In this document: positions 20,896 through 31,422 of the stretch, piece after piece
Numbering within the stretch: the first letter of the stretch is position 1
How the letters are laid out: each line of letters opens with the position of its first letter
Position numbers and translations under genes: made by a program
The notes under the pieces: model-generated
What the model saw: only the letters and a program-made list of their open reading frames with translations
What the model was told of the DNA's origin: nothing
Database searches by the model: none
NCBI RefSeq assembly: GCF_014066305.1
Contig: NW_023501057.1
Coordinates: forward strand, 682,001-746,000
Length of the DNA stretch: 64,000 nt
Origin: Letharia columbiana
Taxonomy: Eukaryota > Ascomycota > Lecanoromycetes > Lecanorales > Parmeliaceae
Direction: 5' to 3'

Positions 20896-21923
20896 TCAAA
20901 AGTTCTGCGCAGCAGGTGGTCTATAATGCCCCGTCCCAGCACCATCATGCCCTGCCGCTCCAACCGCATATGCATTCCCATTGACGCCATTCGTCGTCGT
21001 CCCGTTGGTGTATCCAGAATCCTCCATCATCGCACCCCCATTCTCTGCTTCTTTGCGACGCAGAAGCTCAGCGTTCGAGTGCTCCTGGGTGCTCCGGGCC
21101 GCCGGCAGCAAATCCACAAAGAAAGTAAGGACGTAGAAGGTAAAGACGAACGCGATGATCCATTCGAAAATGGCCGCGACGTTCTGTTCACCGTCGAACG
21201 TGGTGGCCGCGAAGATGATTGCAAAAACGACCTCCACGATAATGAATATGAGTTTGAGCCAGAAGGAGAGACGCAGGATCCGATGTTGGCGGAAATGCAC
21301 GCCGAGGCGTTGGTACTCGGCGCAGATGAAGATGGCGCTGATGACGTAGCCAGCGATGAACAAGAGGAGGAAGCCGTCGTGCAGATGCGGGTGATGGAGA
21401 GTGTCGAAGATGGAGAGGAGGATCAGGCCGCAGGTTCCTGCGATGGCGAAGATGACTGCGATGATTGATCAGTATGAATGGATCTCGCAGTCCGGCTTGA
21501 TACAGAGATGGGTGTCAGCGTACTGGACAAGCCGGACAGGACCTTCTCGGCCACGCCCAAATTCTTTGCCAAACGTCCTGTGTGTCGTAGCCAACGCTCT
21601 GATGCGAAGGAAAGGTCGAGGAAGACAGTGGTGACGCAGCAGCCTGCTATAAAGAGGGGTTTCAAACCCTGGGCGCCAATGTCGGAGATGTATGCTATGT
21701 GTTGATTGGCGCTCATTGAGGCGTAATGAGGGTGGCCTTCAAGCTCCCAGATGATTAACATGGCTAGAAGCATGGCTGAAGGTATTTTAGCCCAAAGTAT
21801 TCCCCGTCAAAGTGAATGTGAAGGGGTGGTTTAGAAACCCTTGGACTTACCCAGCCAGGTGCAAGCGCTCACCAGAGGCAGTATCCATACAAAGGCGTAT
21901 TTCAAGAAACTCGGTATAGCCAT
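20896..21923 (-). CDS. Sfk1/DRAM/FRAG1-type multi-pass membrane protein
   Basis: Exons 21923-21851, 21775-21524 and 21455-20896 give 294 residues with six hydrophobic segments: YAFVWILPLVSACTWLAMLL, LFIAGCCVTTVFLDLSF, IIFAIAGTCGLILLSIFD, DGFLLLFIAGYVISAIF, LKLIFIIVEVVFAIIFAA and IFEWIIAFVFTFYVLTFFVD. Conserved polar signatures between them (HPHYASMSANQHIAYISDIG, and HRILRLSFW before segment five) fit the Frag1/DRAM/Sfk1 family. Yeast Sfk1 helps organise the plasma membrane and PI4-kinase. The C-terminus is a Gly/Asn-rich cytosolic tail. Introns are 75 and 68 nt GT-AG. No antisense gene is needed to explain the long plus-strand frame here, which is a shadow. Confidence 0.85.
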
Positions 21924-22530
21924 GTGGGAGCAGTGTGCGCGACTTGCCAGGGAGACGCGTAGGAGGCAAATGTGTCGGGTGAGAGGGGGGATTGTGGACG
22001 CCTCGGACAATGGCTTTTATATATTGAAATGAATAAATGTGAGGAGATAGAATTGAAGAGGAAGGTGAAAGGTTACTCGGTAAAGGAAAGTAAAGGTAAG
22101 GAAAGTAAAGGAGGGTAAGTTATAAGAATAAGAAACAAAGTCATACACTCACACTCATTCCCTGGCAAGTTTCGGCTTCGGATGCGCTTTCAACTTTCCC
22201 ATTCATGGAGAAAAAAAAACTTATGACGTCATGATTAGTCGGCCCGTCGGGAAGTCCGGATGTGAAGCTTGAGCTCTAATCAATCTTACCGAGCGTACCT
22301 TGCCTAAAGTAAAGTACTTTATAAAGTACTCAACTCGTATGATCGTAACAAACCAAGGAACCACTCCAATTCAAGACATGCCACAATTCTGCGACTTCAA
22401 TCAAATCAATAAGAGCAGTACCAGACCAAATTGACAATTTTCTTGCCAAGCTCTGCATGACCGTTCCTCTTATTGACTGGTAGTCGTACGTCCACCAAGC
22501 AGTGTGCAAGGAATCTCTTCGTGGCCTGAA
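21924..22530. other. Intergenic gap with short direct repeats
   Basis: This is the promoter side of the Sfk1-like gene and the 3' flank of the SNF2 gene. At 22078-22117 the phrase GGAAAGTAAAGG occurs twice in a purine-rich run, and near 22307-22330 AAAGTACTTTATAAAGTACT forms a small inverted repeat. No gene is evident. Confidence 0.45.
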
Positions 22531-25500
22531 TCATACACTGTTCCAAGATTGCCCGTCCAAGTTCAGTCGAGCTTCGGCGGCAGTCCCTCCAAGATGTCGG
22601 GCGACTGCTCCCTCTGCTTCCGGAGAGTACTGGGTGTGTCCTGGCCGGCCGCGAAAGAGGCATTTCCACAAGTCTTCCTTACCAACCACCTCACCACTGC
22701 TTGAACCTTTGGCAAGAAGATTTCCAAGTAGGCTTTCTTCCAACTCCATAGTATTCGCCGCATCAATCTTGTGTTCCAGATTCGCTTCTTCGCTCCTCCC
22801 CGTTTTGGCACGTGAGCGACCCATGTGCGCCAACCGCCGGGTCACGGATATGTCATAGATTGATTTTTCCACCGTGTCTTCCACAATATACATCCACACT
22901 GTAGTCACCTGGTGCTGTCCAATTCGATGCACCCTCGCAATCGCTCTGCATTACAATGTCAAGTTAGCATTGCCTACTTGAGACTCGAAAAATACATACT
23001 GCAGCTCGATCGCTGTGTTTATCAGCGGCTCGCAAAGGAAGACGTGTGTAGCATTGACCAGGTTGAGGCCAGAAGATGATGCCTTGGCGTGGAGGAAGAA
23101 GCATTCCTTCTATTACACAATATCAGTATTTCGCCTTCCGTGTCATCTGTCCTCCAAGACATACGCTAGGGTCGGTCATGAACTTCTGTACCCCATCTTT
23201 TCGGTCGATGCCTGTAAAATCGATTCGAAATTGAGTAAAGGCTCTTGCCAAAACATCCAGGAAGTCTCGATACTGAGAAAAGACAATGGACTTAGCGCCC
23301 GGATCGTGCTCTCGAATCCACAATATGTGTCGGGCGATGGTATCGATCTTCGTTCCAAATGAGCCGCCGAGGTCAATATTTTTAATCTGATGAAGGACCG
23401 TGTCGCGAATTCCAGAATATATTGCAGATTCTTCCATGCCGTTCGCCACCCTGACTTCCGTTTCTTTCTCCTGCGCTTCTTCCTGCATGCTAAGCTGTTG
23501 CGGTTTGTAACTACACTCCAATCAGCCCCTTAACGATGATTATGCACAATGAGACTCGTGAATACGTACGTAATTTGATGAAAATCGTTCCTCGTCAGAT
23601 GCTTTTTACACGTTGGGCAATTTCTATGAGATCCCCACCAGAGACGGACACACTCGACACAGTAGGAATGTCCACATGAGGTCAAGATACCCACTTCAAA
23701 TGGCTGCTGGCATATTATGCACAGTCTCTGACTTTCGACATTGGTGGCTTCATCCCGTAAATGCACGAGATAGCGGCCTTTAGACTTCAACATTGCAATG
23801 CGAGCTTTTGTACGAGATTCGGATGCTTTTTTATCAAGCAGAATACCATTGCGAGCTTCTTCGCTCAGGTCTTCCTCGTAAGGAGCCACCGTGTCTGAGA
23901 TATGTTGTAGTTGTCGGTAATAATCAAGCCGCAGGTTCATGGTGTCTTTGAATAACTCGATTTCCTGATCTAGACCTGCCACTGCCTTCGTTTGTCCCGC
24001 TGAAATTTGATGCAAATATTGCAATGCGACGTTGATTAGCAATAGCTCTGCCGCTGCTCGAGAACTGCCTTTCTCAGTCGCTCCCCGGAGAGTGGTCTTA
24101 AGTTCACGAAGCTCTGTTATCATGCCCCTAACAGACCCTACGTCCTTCGCAGGCTTAAGTCGATTTCGGGTGGACAAGAGCTTAAGTAATAGCTCGGGAG
24201 AATGACCCTTGCCCTCCTTAGCTTGCTTTGAGGCAACACTCATCTCGTGTTTGATAAGTTCATTATCCTGACCGGTCAAAACGTCGTGACGGTCCGCAAT
24301 GAGGGCCTTCAAAGCGTCGACGTACACATAAACCTAGAGTGAAATCAGTAGAAGTCAACAAACTGGGCGCTGGCGCCCTGCAACACACCTCGTCTTGTCG
24401 TTTCGTCGAGGTCTCGTATTCGTCTCCTTGAAGATCAGCCTCCTCTTCATCGACAAGCGTAAGAAGTAGAAGTTGAATTGTCTTCTCCCGCCATTCGTTG
24501 ATTTGCTTTGCTTGATTCTGCATGATCGCGATCATACTCTCCAGTCTCTCAAAAATACTTCTAGATTCAATGCCCCCTCGATTTTTGAGTGGCGAGATCT
24601 CTGGGATGTTGACTAGGGATTTTGCGTTAACCTTTTCATTAACCCTGCTCATCAGCATTTCAGCCTTGGTGTGGGCTTCTCGCAGTAACTCTTTGCGTAG
24701 GATCTTTGCCCTTTCATATGTCATTTCTTCTTTTCTTTGCAGCTCAGAAAACTCTTCTGACTCGGGTTTGATCCTCGTTTCATCGGTCTTTAGTTGGTAA
24801 TAAGCATTAGCAACAAAGAAGGTACACATATGCTCAATCTCGATAGCTGTGTATGATTTGAGGTTAGCTTTACATCTCCAGGCGCAGTTTCAGTCAGAAC
24901 AACAAATCATTAGGCAAATCTTGTGAATATGTACATACCTGCACGCAGTCTTTGTCGGTGGGGTCCGGTACGTATGACTGTCGCTGATTCCATTTCGTCA
25001 CTCTTTTCCATGGCCTCTTCAGTCATGCTCAGCCGATCAATCTCAGCTTTCAATTGCCCCCTGCAATCATGGACGATTGACTCGGCATCTTCGAGGGTGT
25101 GCGACCAGATTTCTAAGGCTTTCTCGCTCTGTTCAGCATGTTCAAGGATCTGCCCCCTTCGTGCTTGAGATAATAAAAGCTGATAAGGGTTTAAGGGTCA
25201 GCAGGGTTTTGCAAGGTGAAATCGGTACCCAGATTTGAGTCGTAAGACAGGGCCGCAAAGCACAGTCGGGAGCATGAACCCTTCAGCTCCCGAATATTTA
25301 AGCAAGGGATCACTTGGGGCTTTGCGTACCGTGCGTTCTTCCAAGCGAACCGCAATATCATTTTGTTCTATCATGACCTCAAGAACTTCCCCAACAGTAC
25401 GCAGAGGTCCTTTACCACTACCTAGGGCCCGCCTGTTGCGGGCTCCAACCTCAGGATGAAGACAAGTCTGTCGTAGTCTAATCAGCCAACTGCGCATTTT

Positions 25501-27545
25501 CTCGACGGTAGCAGGTGAATTAGAATTCCAATCGTCTATTCGTGGGGTTCCATCCAGGTTTAAGCCACAATCCTCGGCCATTTGCCCAAATATCGTCGAA
25601 TAATGCTGTTCTTCAATTTGCGTGAACGGTACGGTGACAACCACCCGTCTCTGCGGCGGCAATCGGATGTCATCTTTGATCTGATCTTTCGTGTGGCGGA
25701 GAGCAAGGGTACGAAAAATTTGCTTGAAAACGTTCCTATGCCGCGTGACAAGGCTTTCCCACACATGTGTAGGAAAATCACAATATGGTTTGTAGCACAA
25801 AAAATCGACAAGCCCGAAGAGATCCCTCGCATCTTTCTTTACCGGAGTGCCGCTAACGCACCTATGAAGGTTTCGGAATCAGAACTCCTTCGAGACAAGA
25901 ACCCGAGTAACGGAACAGCCCGAAAGGGCACAAGGCAAAATTCGCTCTCGCTGTGGTATGGGTTAAGAAACGACTGCTCGGGAATGTACATACCAAGCTA
26001 TGTCTCTGGGTATGAGTTTCGCAACCTTAGCAGCGTTGGAGACTCCGCTCTCTACCATTTGAGCTTCATCTAGCACTACTCGCCACCAATAGATATGTGT
26101 GAGCGGAGAGAGCCTCTTCTCGTACCTTTTCTGGTGGCGTAGACTCCGGTCAGGCGTCTCAGCGTAGTGAATCTCTCTGGTGAGTACATTATAGGTTGTC
26201 AAAACAACATCATGTTGCGTGCACCGCAACATTAGCGCTTCATGATCGCTTTTGCCAGCCTCGACTCGCAGTCCTTCGTAGACAAACACACTGAGACTGG
26301 GAGCAAGACCTTGCAGTTCGTTTTTCCATTGTTGAAGTATAGCAGGGGGTGTGATGATAAGTGTCGCGGAGCACCGTGGTAATTCCTTTGGCGAAGGAGA
26401 CTGCCTAGCCGGATTTACCGGATTTAACAGCAGTAATGCCACCAACTCCACCGTCTTGCCCAGTCCAGTCTCTTCTGCGAGTATACCCCCCTTTGGTTCG
26501 GAGCCCATGTGTACTGGTACTAGATCATCGGTTGTCACCATGCCCCAAAAATGGCTGACAAGGCATTGCCTGCCGTCCCCATCGGTAGTGTGTACAAATC
26601 CATGAGGGAGCTTTGGGAGCTCTTCAGGAGACTCATGGGCTTCTACGGCTCCTTCTCGCCAGAGAAGCCATTGAACGGCCCTCTTCTGGAAAGGATACAG
26701 CTCACACTGAAGTTGCTCAATTGACGGGACATCTGGCGCCACCCCATCACTTTTAGGCACATGAACGTTATCGTAAAAGTCCCGAGGAGACCAGGAATCC
26801 GTCTTTTCCGGTAGACTTTCGGGTGCGCAGATGTCTAGTATGTCGTTTCGAGATATACCGATGCTGTCAGACAAGCTCCTTGCATTGCGCACTAAAATCC
26901 TGACGCAAAGATCGAGCGTGTAATCACGTGCGTCAAGTTCGAAGCCCGATCTTTTCGCACCACGGTCAAAGCCCAGTGATTTAGAGAGTGTGCAATTGCT
27001 CCTCAATGTTTTTTTCGGTTGCCGGCGACTGGGAGGGTTTGTGGCTATCTGCAATACCTCTAACGTCTGCGGATCAATGCTTGAACGGATCACTTCGTCG
27101 AAAAGGGCAAGACCGTGCACCGTGGTGATCCGACATGAGTATTCTCCATCAGTCCTCTCAGCGAACCGTTCAAGCCGCACCTGGTGCTCTTTGTCGTTCT
27201 CATCTGGAGAGGGCGATGGATATGACTCGCTTGGGCTTTTCCGAAATGCCTGACCCAAACTTAGTCCGTGCAGACTCTCGGATTCAAGCATAATCTCACC
27301 AAGTAAATATCCACCCGAGCAAGAGTCAAGTAGTCATTTGAATCATACGAGTGAAGGGGCGTCTGTGACGTATTCGGCCCTGTCAATTTTCGCCTTTTCT
27401 TTGATCGTTCGGACTCTGGTTCTGAGGGTTCTGAGGAGGATAAATTTCGTCCATCAAGCAAGGCAACAAGGTTCTCCGGCACTTGCTCTGGGTGTATGTT
27501 CAGTAACTCAACAGCTCCTGTAGCTGAACGATGGTTACTGACCAT
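22531..27545 (-). CDS. irc20: SNF2-family ATPase with internal RING finger (IRC20/SHPRH type)
   Basis: Nine exons (27545-27300, 27249-25994, 25861-25330, 25179-24939, 24846-24389, 24333-23570, 23510-23165, 23106-23000, 22945-22531) keep frame throughout and give 1454 residues. ATPase motifs in order are GGILAEETGLGKTVELVALL (Walker A, about 335-355), DEAQMVES (Walker B) and AWCVSGTPVKKDARDLFG. A long helical insert leads to a C3HC4 RING at about 1118-1158 (CIICQQPF..CGHSYCVEC..CPTCKKHL). The second lobe follows: KSIVFSQYRDF, SSGLNLVNATHVFLCEP and ARVHRIGQ. This order matches yeast Irc20 and human SHPRH, DNA translocases with ubiquitin-ligase RINGs that act in DNA repair and recombination. The introns at 25862-25993 and 25180-25329 are long (132 and 150 nt); their splice sites were fixed by AW|CVSGTP and LEERT|LLLSQ. 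Confidence 0.9.
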
Positions 27546-28075
27546 CCGAGCGCAGCTGTATACTGGAGTGCCTCATGGTGAGAAGTATCAAGCTTGATGC
27601 ATGACCGCGCGCGACTTTTTTGCTATAAACGAAGCAAGTAAGCACCGCGCAAATAGCAGGCGGTCACCTAGGACATTGTCTCGGAAGGAATCGTCGCTGA
27701 TGACGATGGCCAGGACTTAGCATTTTGCGCTAGCTTAACACCGAAACTCAACCTAATGTAGATACCATGTGCATTATTACTCTCACCGTGGCCTACATAT
27801 TCTCCTACCCATACCATAGCATAGACCTCATCAATTAAATCCTAGTTACACACCACCACTTAATTCGCTCTGGCATAGTTCTAACATGAATCTCGATACA
27901 CAGGACACGAACATGTCCACAAAGGCTCCCAATTCCAATATCGAAGTACGGGGCCTGGTATGCTTGTGTAGCGAGTTTACAGTAGCACACAGCCCGTTGT
28001 GATCAATTCTCCCTATATGTGGGGAACCAGGACAAGAAAAGAAATACTAAAGACGGCGTCCGGAAACGGCCTAAG
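27546..28075. other. Intergenic gap
   Basis: This is the promoter region of the SNF2-RING gene and the 3' flank of the CFEM gene. I see no gene, repeat or RNA feature. Confidence 0.4.
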
Positions 28076-29194
28076 CTACAACCATGCTAAAACAGCCACA
28101 GCAGCGCCTACAGCGCCCATAATTGAGCCCCAGACCTGAGCTGCGCCGGTGGACGCGTGAGTTGCAGAGCTTGAGGTTGATGCCATCTTGGACGATGAGG
28201 ACCCTGGATTTTGTCAGCTGTCAAATAGATAGTCTGAGGCAGAGTCAAAACGCGGTATTCTGGATACGACCCCAATCTCCCCTCTGCAGTTCAATAATAA
28301 AGTGCTACTGCCGCGAGAAACAGGGCGTCAGATCGGAACGCGGACAGAAAGATTGCAGGATCTTGGCCACACACTGTGAATCACCGGTTTTGAAACCAGT
28401 AAAAGACTCCAGGATGCCATTGTTCGGGATGCAGCAGATATTGCAATATATGATGCTTCGTGGGGAGTATGAAGGGAACGGGCCCAAAAGATTGCGATCC
28501 AGAGGGAGTAGTAACAAGAGAACACCACTCACCAGTAGCAGATGTACTAGTAGAAGAACCCCCTGTGGCAGAACTCGATGATGTGGTCTCGGCACCAGAG
28601 ACAGCGCTTGTTGTGACCGCAGACGCAGTGGTACTCCCGCCTGCACTGGCGGCACTGTTGCCCCCGCCTACGGCAGAGCTGACTGCTGCGGTGGCACTAG
28701 CAGACGCGGGACAACTTGCTGCAGATGGCAGCTTTACGTTGACACTATATAAGATGATAGTCAGCGGATCGAGTTTTTGTGAATTCTAGGAGAGGCGAAA
28801 GATATTTGCGATTTGAGCTGCTAAGACTTACGTATCACAAAATTGAACGGCGACATTGAGCGTTTCTGTGCAGTTGGATGAGTATGATGCCTAGTGATTG
28901 CGACTTTTGGATGAGAAATGCCCACTTTGTTGATCGGATGGAGAGCACTTCTAGGTATTCGCATTTAAATTAGAGTCATATGTTCCTAAGCTATAATTGA
29001 ATAGTAGCTACCGTTGCAATACAGCATGAGATCCCACTTATCCATGAATCATCGGCACATATGCATGAGGGGTTTAGTTTGCACGAACTGGGCAAACTTG
29101 AAGCACAAGGTTTGGCACAATCAGGTAGGTCTTGAAGTTGGGCTGCGCAGAGGGTAGCGAACCCGACCAAGGTGGTTTGGATCAGGAGCTTCAT
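28076..29194 (-). CDS. CFEM-domain protein, secreted and probably GPI-anchored
   Basis: Exons 29194-29012, 28890-28832, 28744-28533 and 28203-28076 give 193 residues. A signal peptide (MKLLIQTTLVGFATLCAAQ) precedes a CFEM-type cysteine pattern: LPDCAKPCASSLPSSC, NPSCICADDSWISGISCCIA, SSNCTETLNVAVQFCDT. The CFEM module normally has eight Cys; I count nine here, plus one in the following ASCPAS. The rest is Ser/Thr/Ala/Gly-rich and ends in a hydrophobic tail (GSIMGAVGAAVAVLAWL) fitting a GPI-anchor signal. CFEM proteins bind haem or act at the fungal surface, some in host interaction. The third intron (28204-28532) is unusually long at 329 nt; the last exon gives the only good anchor signal. 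Confidence 0.82.
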
Positions 29195-29660
29195 TTCTTT
29201 CAATCGGGTTGTTACATGTAGAAAGAAAGATAATTCTTGATAACCAGAAGCAGAAGCAGATTTACCAGTCCTGTGTTTTGAAGTTCCTGGACCTGGAAAC
29301 TGTATCCCTTGGTCGATTTTCAAGGCCCCTAAACCTCCCTAGGCCTTTAGTCAGTATTTAAGCTTTCTTACACCACCAAATCAGCTAGCAGTAAGAATCA
29401 GTTCGCGATACCTTTAATAATTCAAATTAATGATAAACCTAAGATATCCTATAGAATGGTCAACTAAAAGATTAAATTCGTTAATGCAAAGTATTATTCG
29501 CTAAAATAGACACTCTTTGATCACTGTCCGAGGCCATATCCCATACAATCACAGTGGATGCATTTGACTTTGTTAGTGTCGCGCCGTCGCGGGAGCTATT
29601 GGCCGTGAAAACCGGCACCGATTAAGGGGTCTGGGGGTGAGACCAAAAGGGCGAGCAGTA

Positions 29661-30124
29661 CGGAGGTTGCCACCGAAAGTCCTGAACATGCGCTAAAACC
29701 CTTGGCATTCTTGGCATTTCTAGCATTTTAGCAAATTTCTTGAATAGCTTCATAATCTACATACGATGTTTTATATAATTACGTATGTACTGACTTGCTC
29801 GGTCAGCTGGATCATAGGACCGCTTATCCCCTCCTTCACGGCCCTTTCGATACTCGTTATCGCCTCGTAAACGAATAACTTCGGCAATATGTCTAGGTAT
29901 ACGCTGCTATCGCTACTGTGCACACAGTAATATCGCAATTGTATACCCCGTATGCATGCAGTAATATCGCTACTATGTACTTCATATGCATGCACTTCAT
30001 ATATAGTATTGATGTCGCTACTATGCAAAGCATTGATATTTAAGATATTCAAGATATTTGCCAAGAATGCCAAGGGTTTTGAGGCCCTAACCCTAATGTT
30101 CAGGACTTTCGGTGGCAACCTCCG
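29661..30124. mobile_element. MITE-like element with terminal inverted repeats, TA-flanked
   Basis: The ends are perfect 29-bp inverted repeats (29661-29689 and 30096-30124, starting CGGAGGTTGCCACCGAAAGT). A second 22-bp matched block lies inside them (29695-29716 and 30059-30080). TA stands on both outer sides (29659-29660, 30125-30126), as expected for a Tc1/mariner-type target duplication. There is no transposase, so it would be non-autonomous. The interior is AT-rich with short repeats of the type ATATCGCTACTATG. The right arm carries two CCCTAA units at 30085-30096. Confidence 0.75.
30085..30096. repeat. Interstitial telomere-type dimer (CCCTAA)2
   Basis: Two tandem CCCTAA units, equal to TTAGGG on the other strand, sit in the right arm of the element at 29661-30124, between two blocks that match the left arm. 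The left arm lacks them. TTAGGG is the common telomere repeat of filamentous fungi. Confidence 0.7.
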
Positions 30125-30575
30125 TAGTCATCCGCTAATCAATGGCTCATGCTAAGGTATTTCCGAACCCACGAACCCTCCACTCAAAGGCCTAGACCAA
30201 GCTGTCCATGATTTGCCTTTAGCCTTTATTTGGAAAGCTTGCTTTCTCAATCTCAACTGAAGACTGAAATCACAAAATGTTCGACAACTATGAAAATAAG
30301 GTTGACCAATCAAGTCCTCCCATTCCGCTGATTTAACGCTAAAACTTATCTTATCTCTTTTTTCTAAGCTAAACGCGGGTACGTCCTAAAGAGAAAGCCG
30401 AGTAAGAACTTCAAAATCTCGAAATCTATCTTCTTTAATTCCTTTCGTGATAAGTACAATATGATAATAAAGTGAGTCTATAGAATTATAGAATTACTTA
30501 TACGCTCTCAAATAATGTAGCGTAGACGAAATTTGATAAAGTATTCGTAAAGAAGAGTAATAATTCTACCAGTTA

Positions 30576-30691
30576 AAATCACTCTAATTATTCGGGGACT
30601 CTCTGAATATGAGGGCTTCGAGCTTACTTCGGCAGCCCGTTCGGCAGCAATTCTCGGAGAGCTCTCAGACCCCCAATAATTAGAGTGATTT
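30576..30691. mobile_element. Short inverted-repeat (hairpin) element
   Basis: The ends AAATCACTCTAATTATT and AATAATTAGAGTGATTT are inverted copies about 116 bp apart, followed inward by a looser match (CGGGGACTCTC against GGGGGTCTGAGAG). The centre is GC-richer than the surroundings. It has no coding capacity, and I could not define a clean target duplication. It may be a small MITE or a structured RNA. Confidence 0.55.
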
Positions 30692-31422
30692 AGTGGTGAA
30701 TCATAGGTATGTACTCCGTAAGGCAGTGTCTTCCCACGTTATCGACAAGCTTTCCGCTACTGGGTAGCCCCGCGCCCCAGCACATATCAAACTTTAAATT
30801 TTGAAATAGACTATCGGACATCGAGTCATCTTGGGCCGTGCCTTGTTGACTAAGTACGGTCCGCACCTATGTGACTTAAGGAGTATGCATTCAGAGATCA
30901 GAAGAGTAAGGTCGAGGGGTACTGTAGTAGTAATGTAGGTAGTACTCTACCAGTGTGATGTCACTGCCCGAGCCGTTTGATAAAAGAGACTGGCGAGACT
31001 GGGAATTGGGGTGGTGGGGTTCGCTCTTCGGAGGAACCTCGGATACGCTACTCTACTGCTAAATCGACTCTATTCCCTTTCCTTTCATCACTGTCATTAA
31101 AGAGACGACTCCAGACGAGTGTCTGCATTCAACCTGGTCTGCCCGATTGACCAAAGCCTTCCAACAAACAAAAATTCCTGGGTACAGTTGTACGTGCAAA
31201 TGATACATCCGACGTAAAACTGCTAAGATTCAAGAGCTGTCATCGTCCAGAAGATCTCGCCTGGGGCGCTCTACACTCATAAGATACTTGGGCACAGGGG
31301 AGCGGTGCCGGGCGAACAAGCTCAAAACGCATAGCATGCTGATTATGACACACACCTCCGAGCTTCCATAGTCAGCACCTTCAACAAGACCGGACAGTCA
31401 TCAGGACTGAAGATTCGTCAAG

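Larger units (their letters stand above)
29195..31422. other. AT-rich gene-poor region with two inverted-repeat elements
   Basis: No gene is supported in this 2.2-kb stretch. It holds the MITE-like elements at 29661-30124 and 30576-30691, each listed separately. Base composition from about 29340 to 30560 is visibly richer in A and T than the genes around it. The frame 29771-30118 lies wholly inside the first element and is chance. The last 400 bases are ordinary promoter-like sequence for the MFS gene. Confidence 0.6.

Noticed and set aside
20848..21468. Plus-strand frame (206 codons) rich in Asp/Glu
   Set aside because: It is the antisense shadow of hydrophobic helices of the Sfk1/DRAM-like gene, which has consistent introns and family motifs.
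28204..28532. Possibility that the last CFEM exon belongs to another gene
   Set aside because: The exon keeps frame, continues the Ser/Thr-rich composition and supplies the hydrophobic anchor signal expected for the family.
29771..30118. Minus-strand frame of 115 codons
   Set aside because: It lies inside the MITE-like element and includes its inverted repeat; no transposase motif is present.
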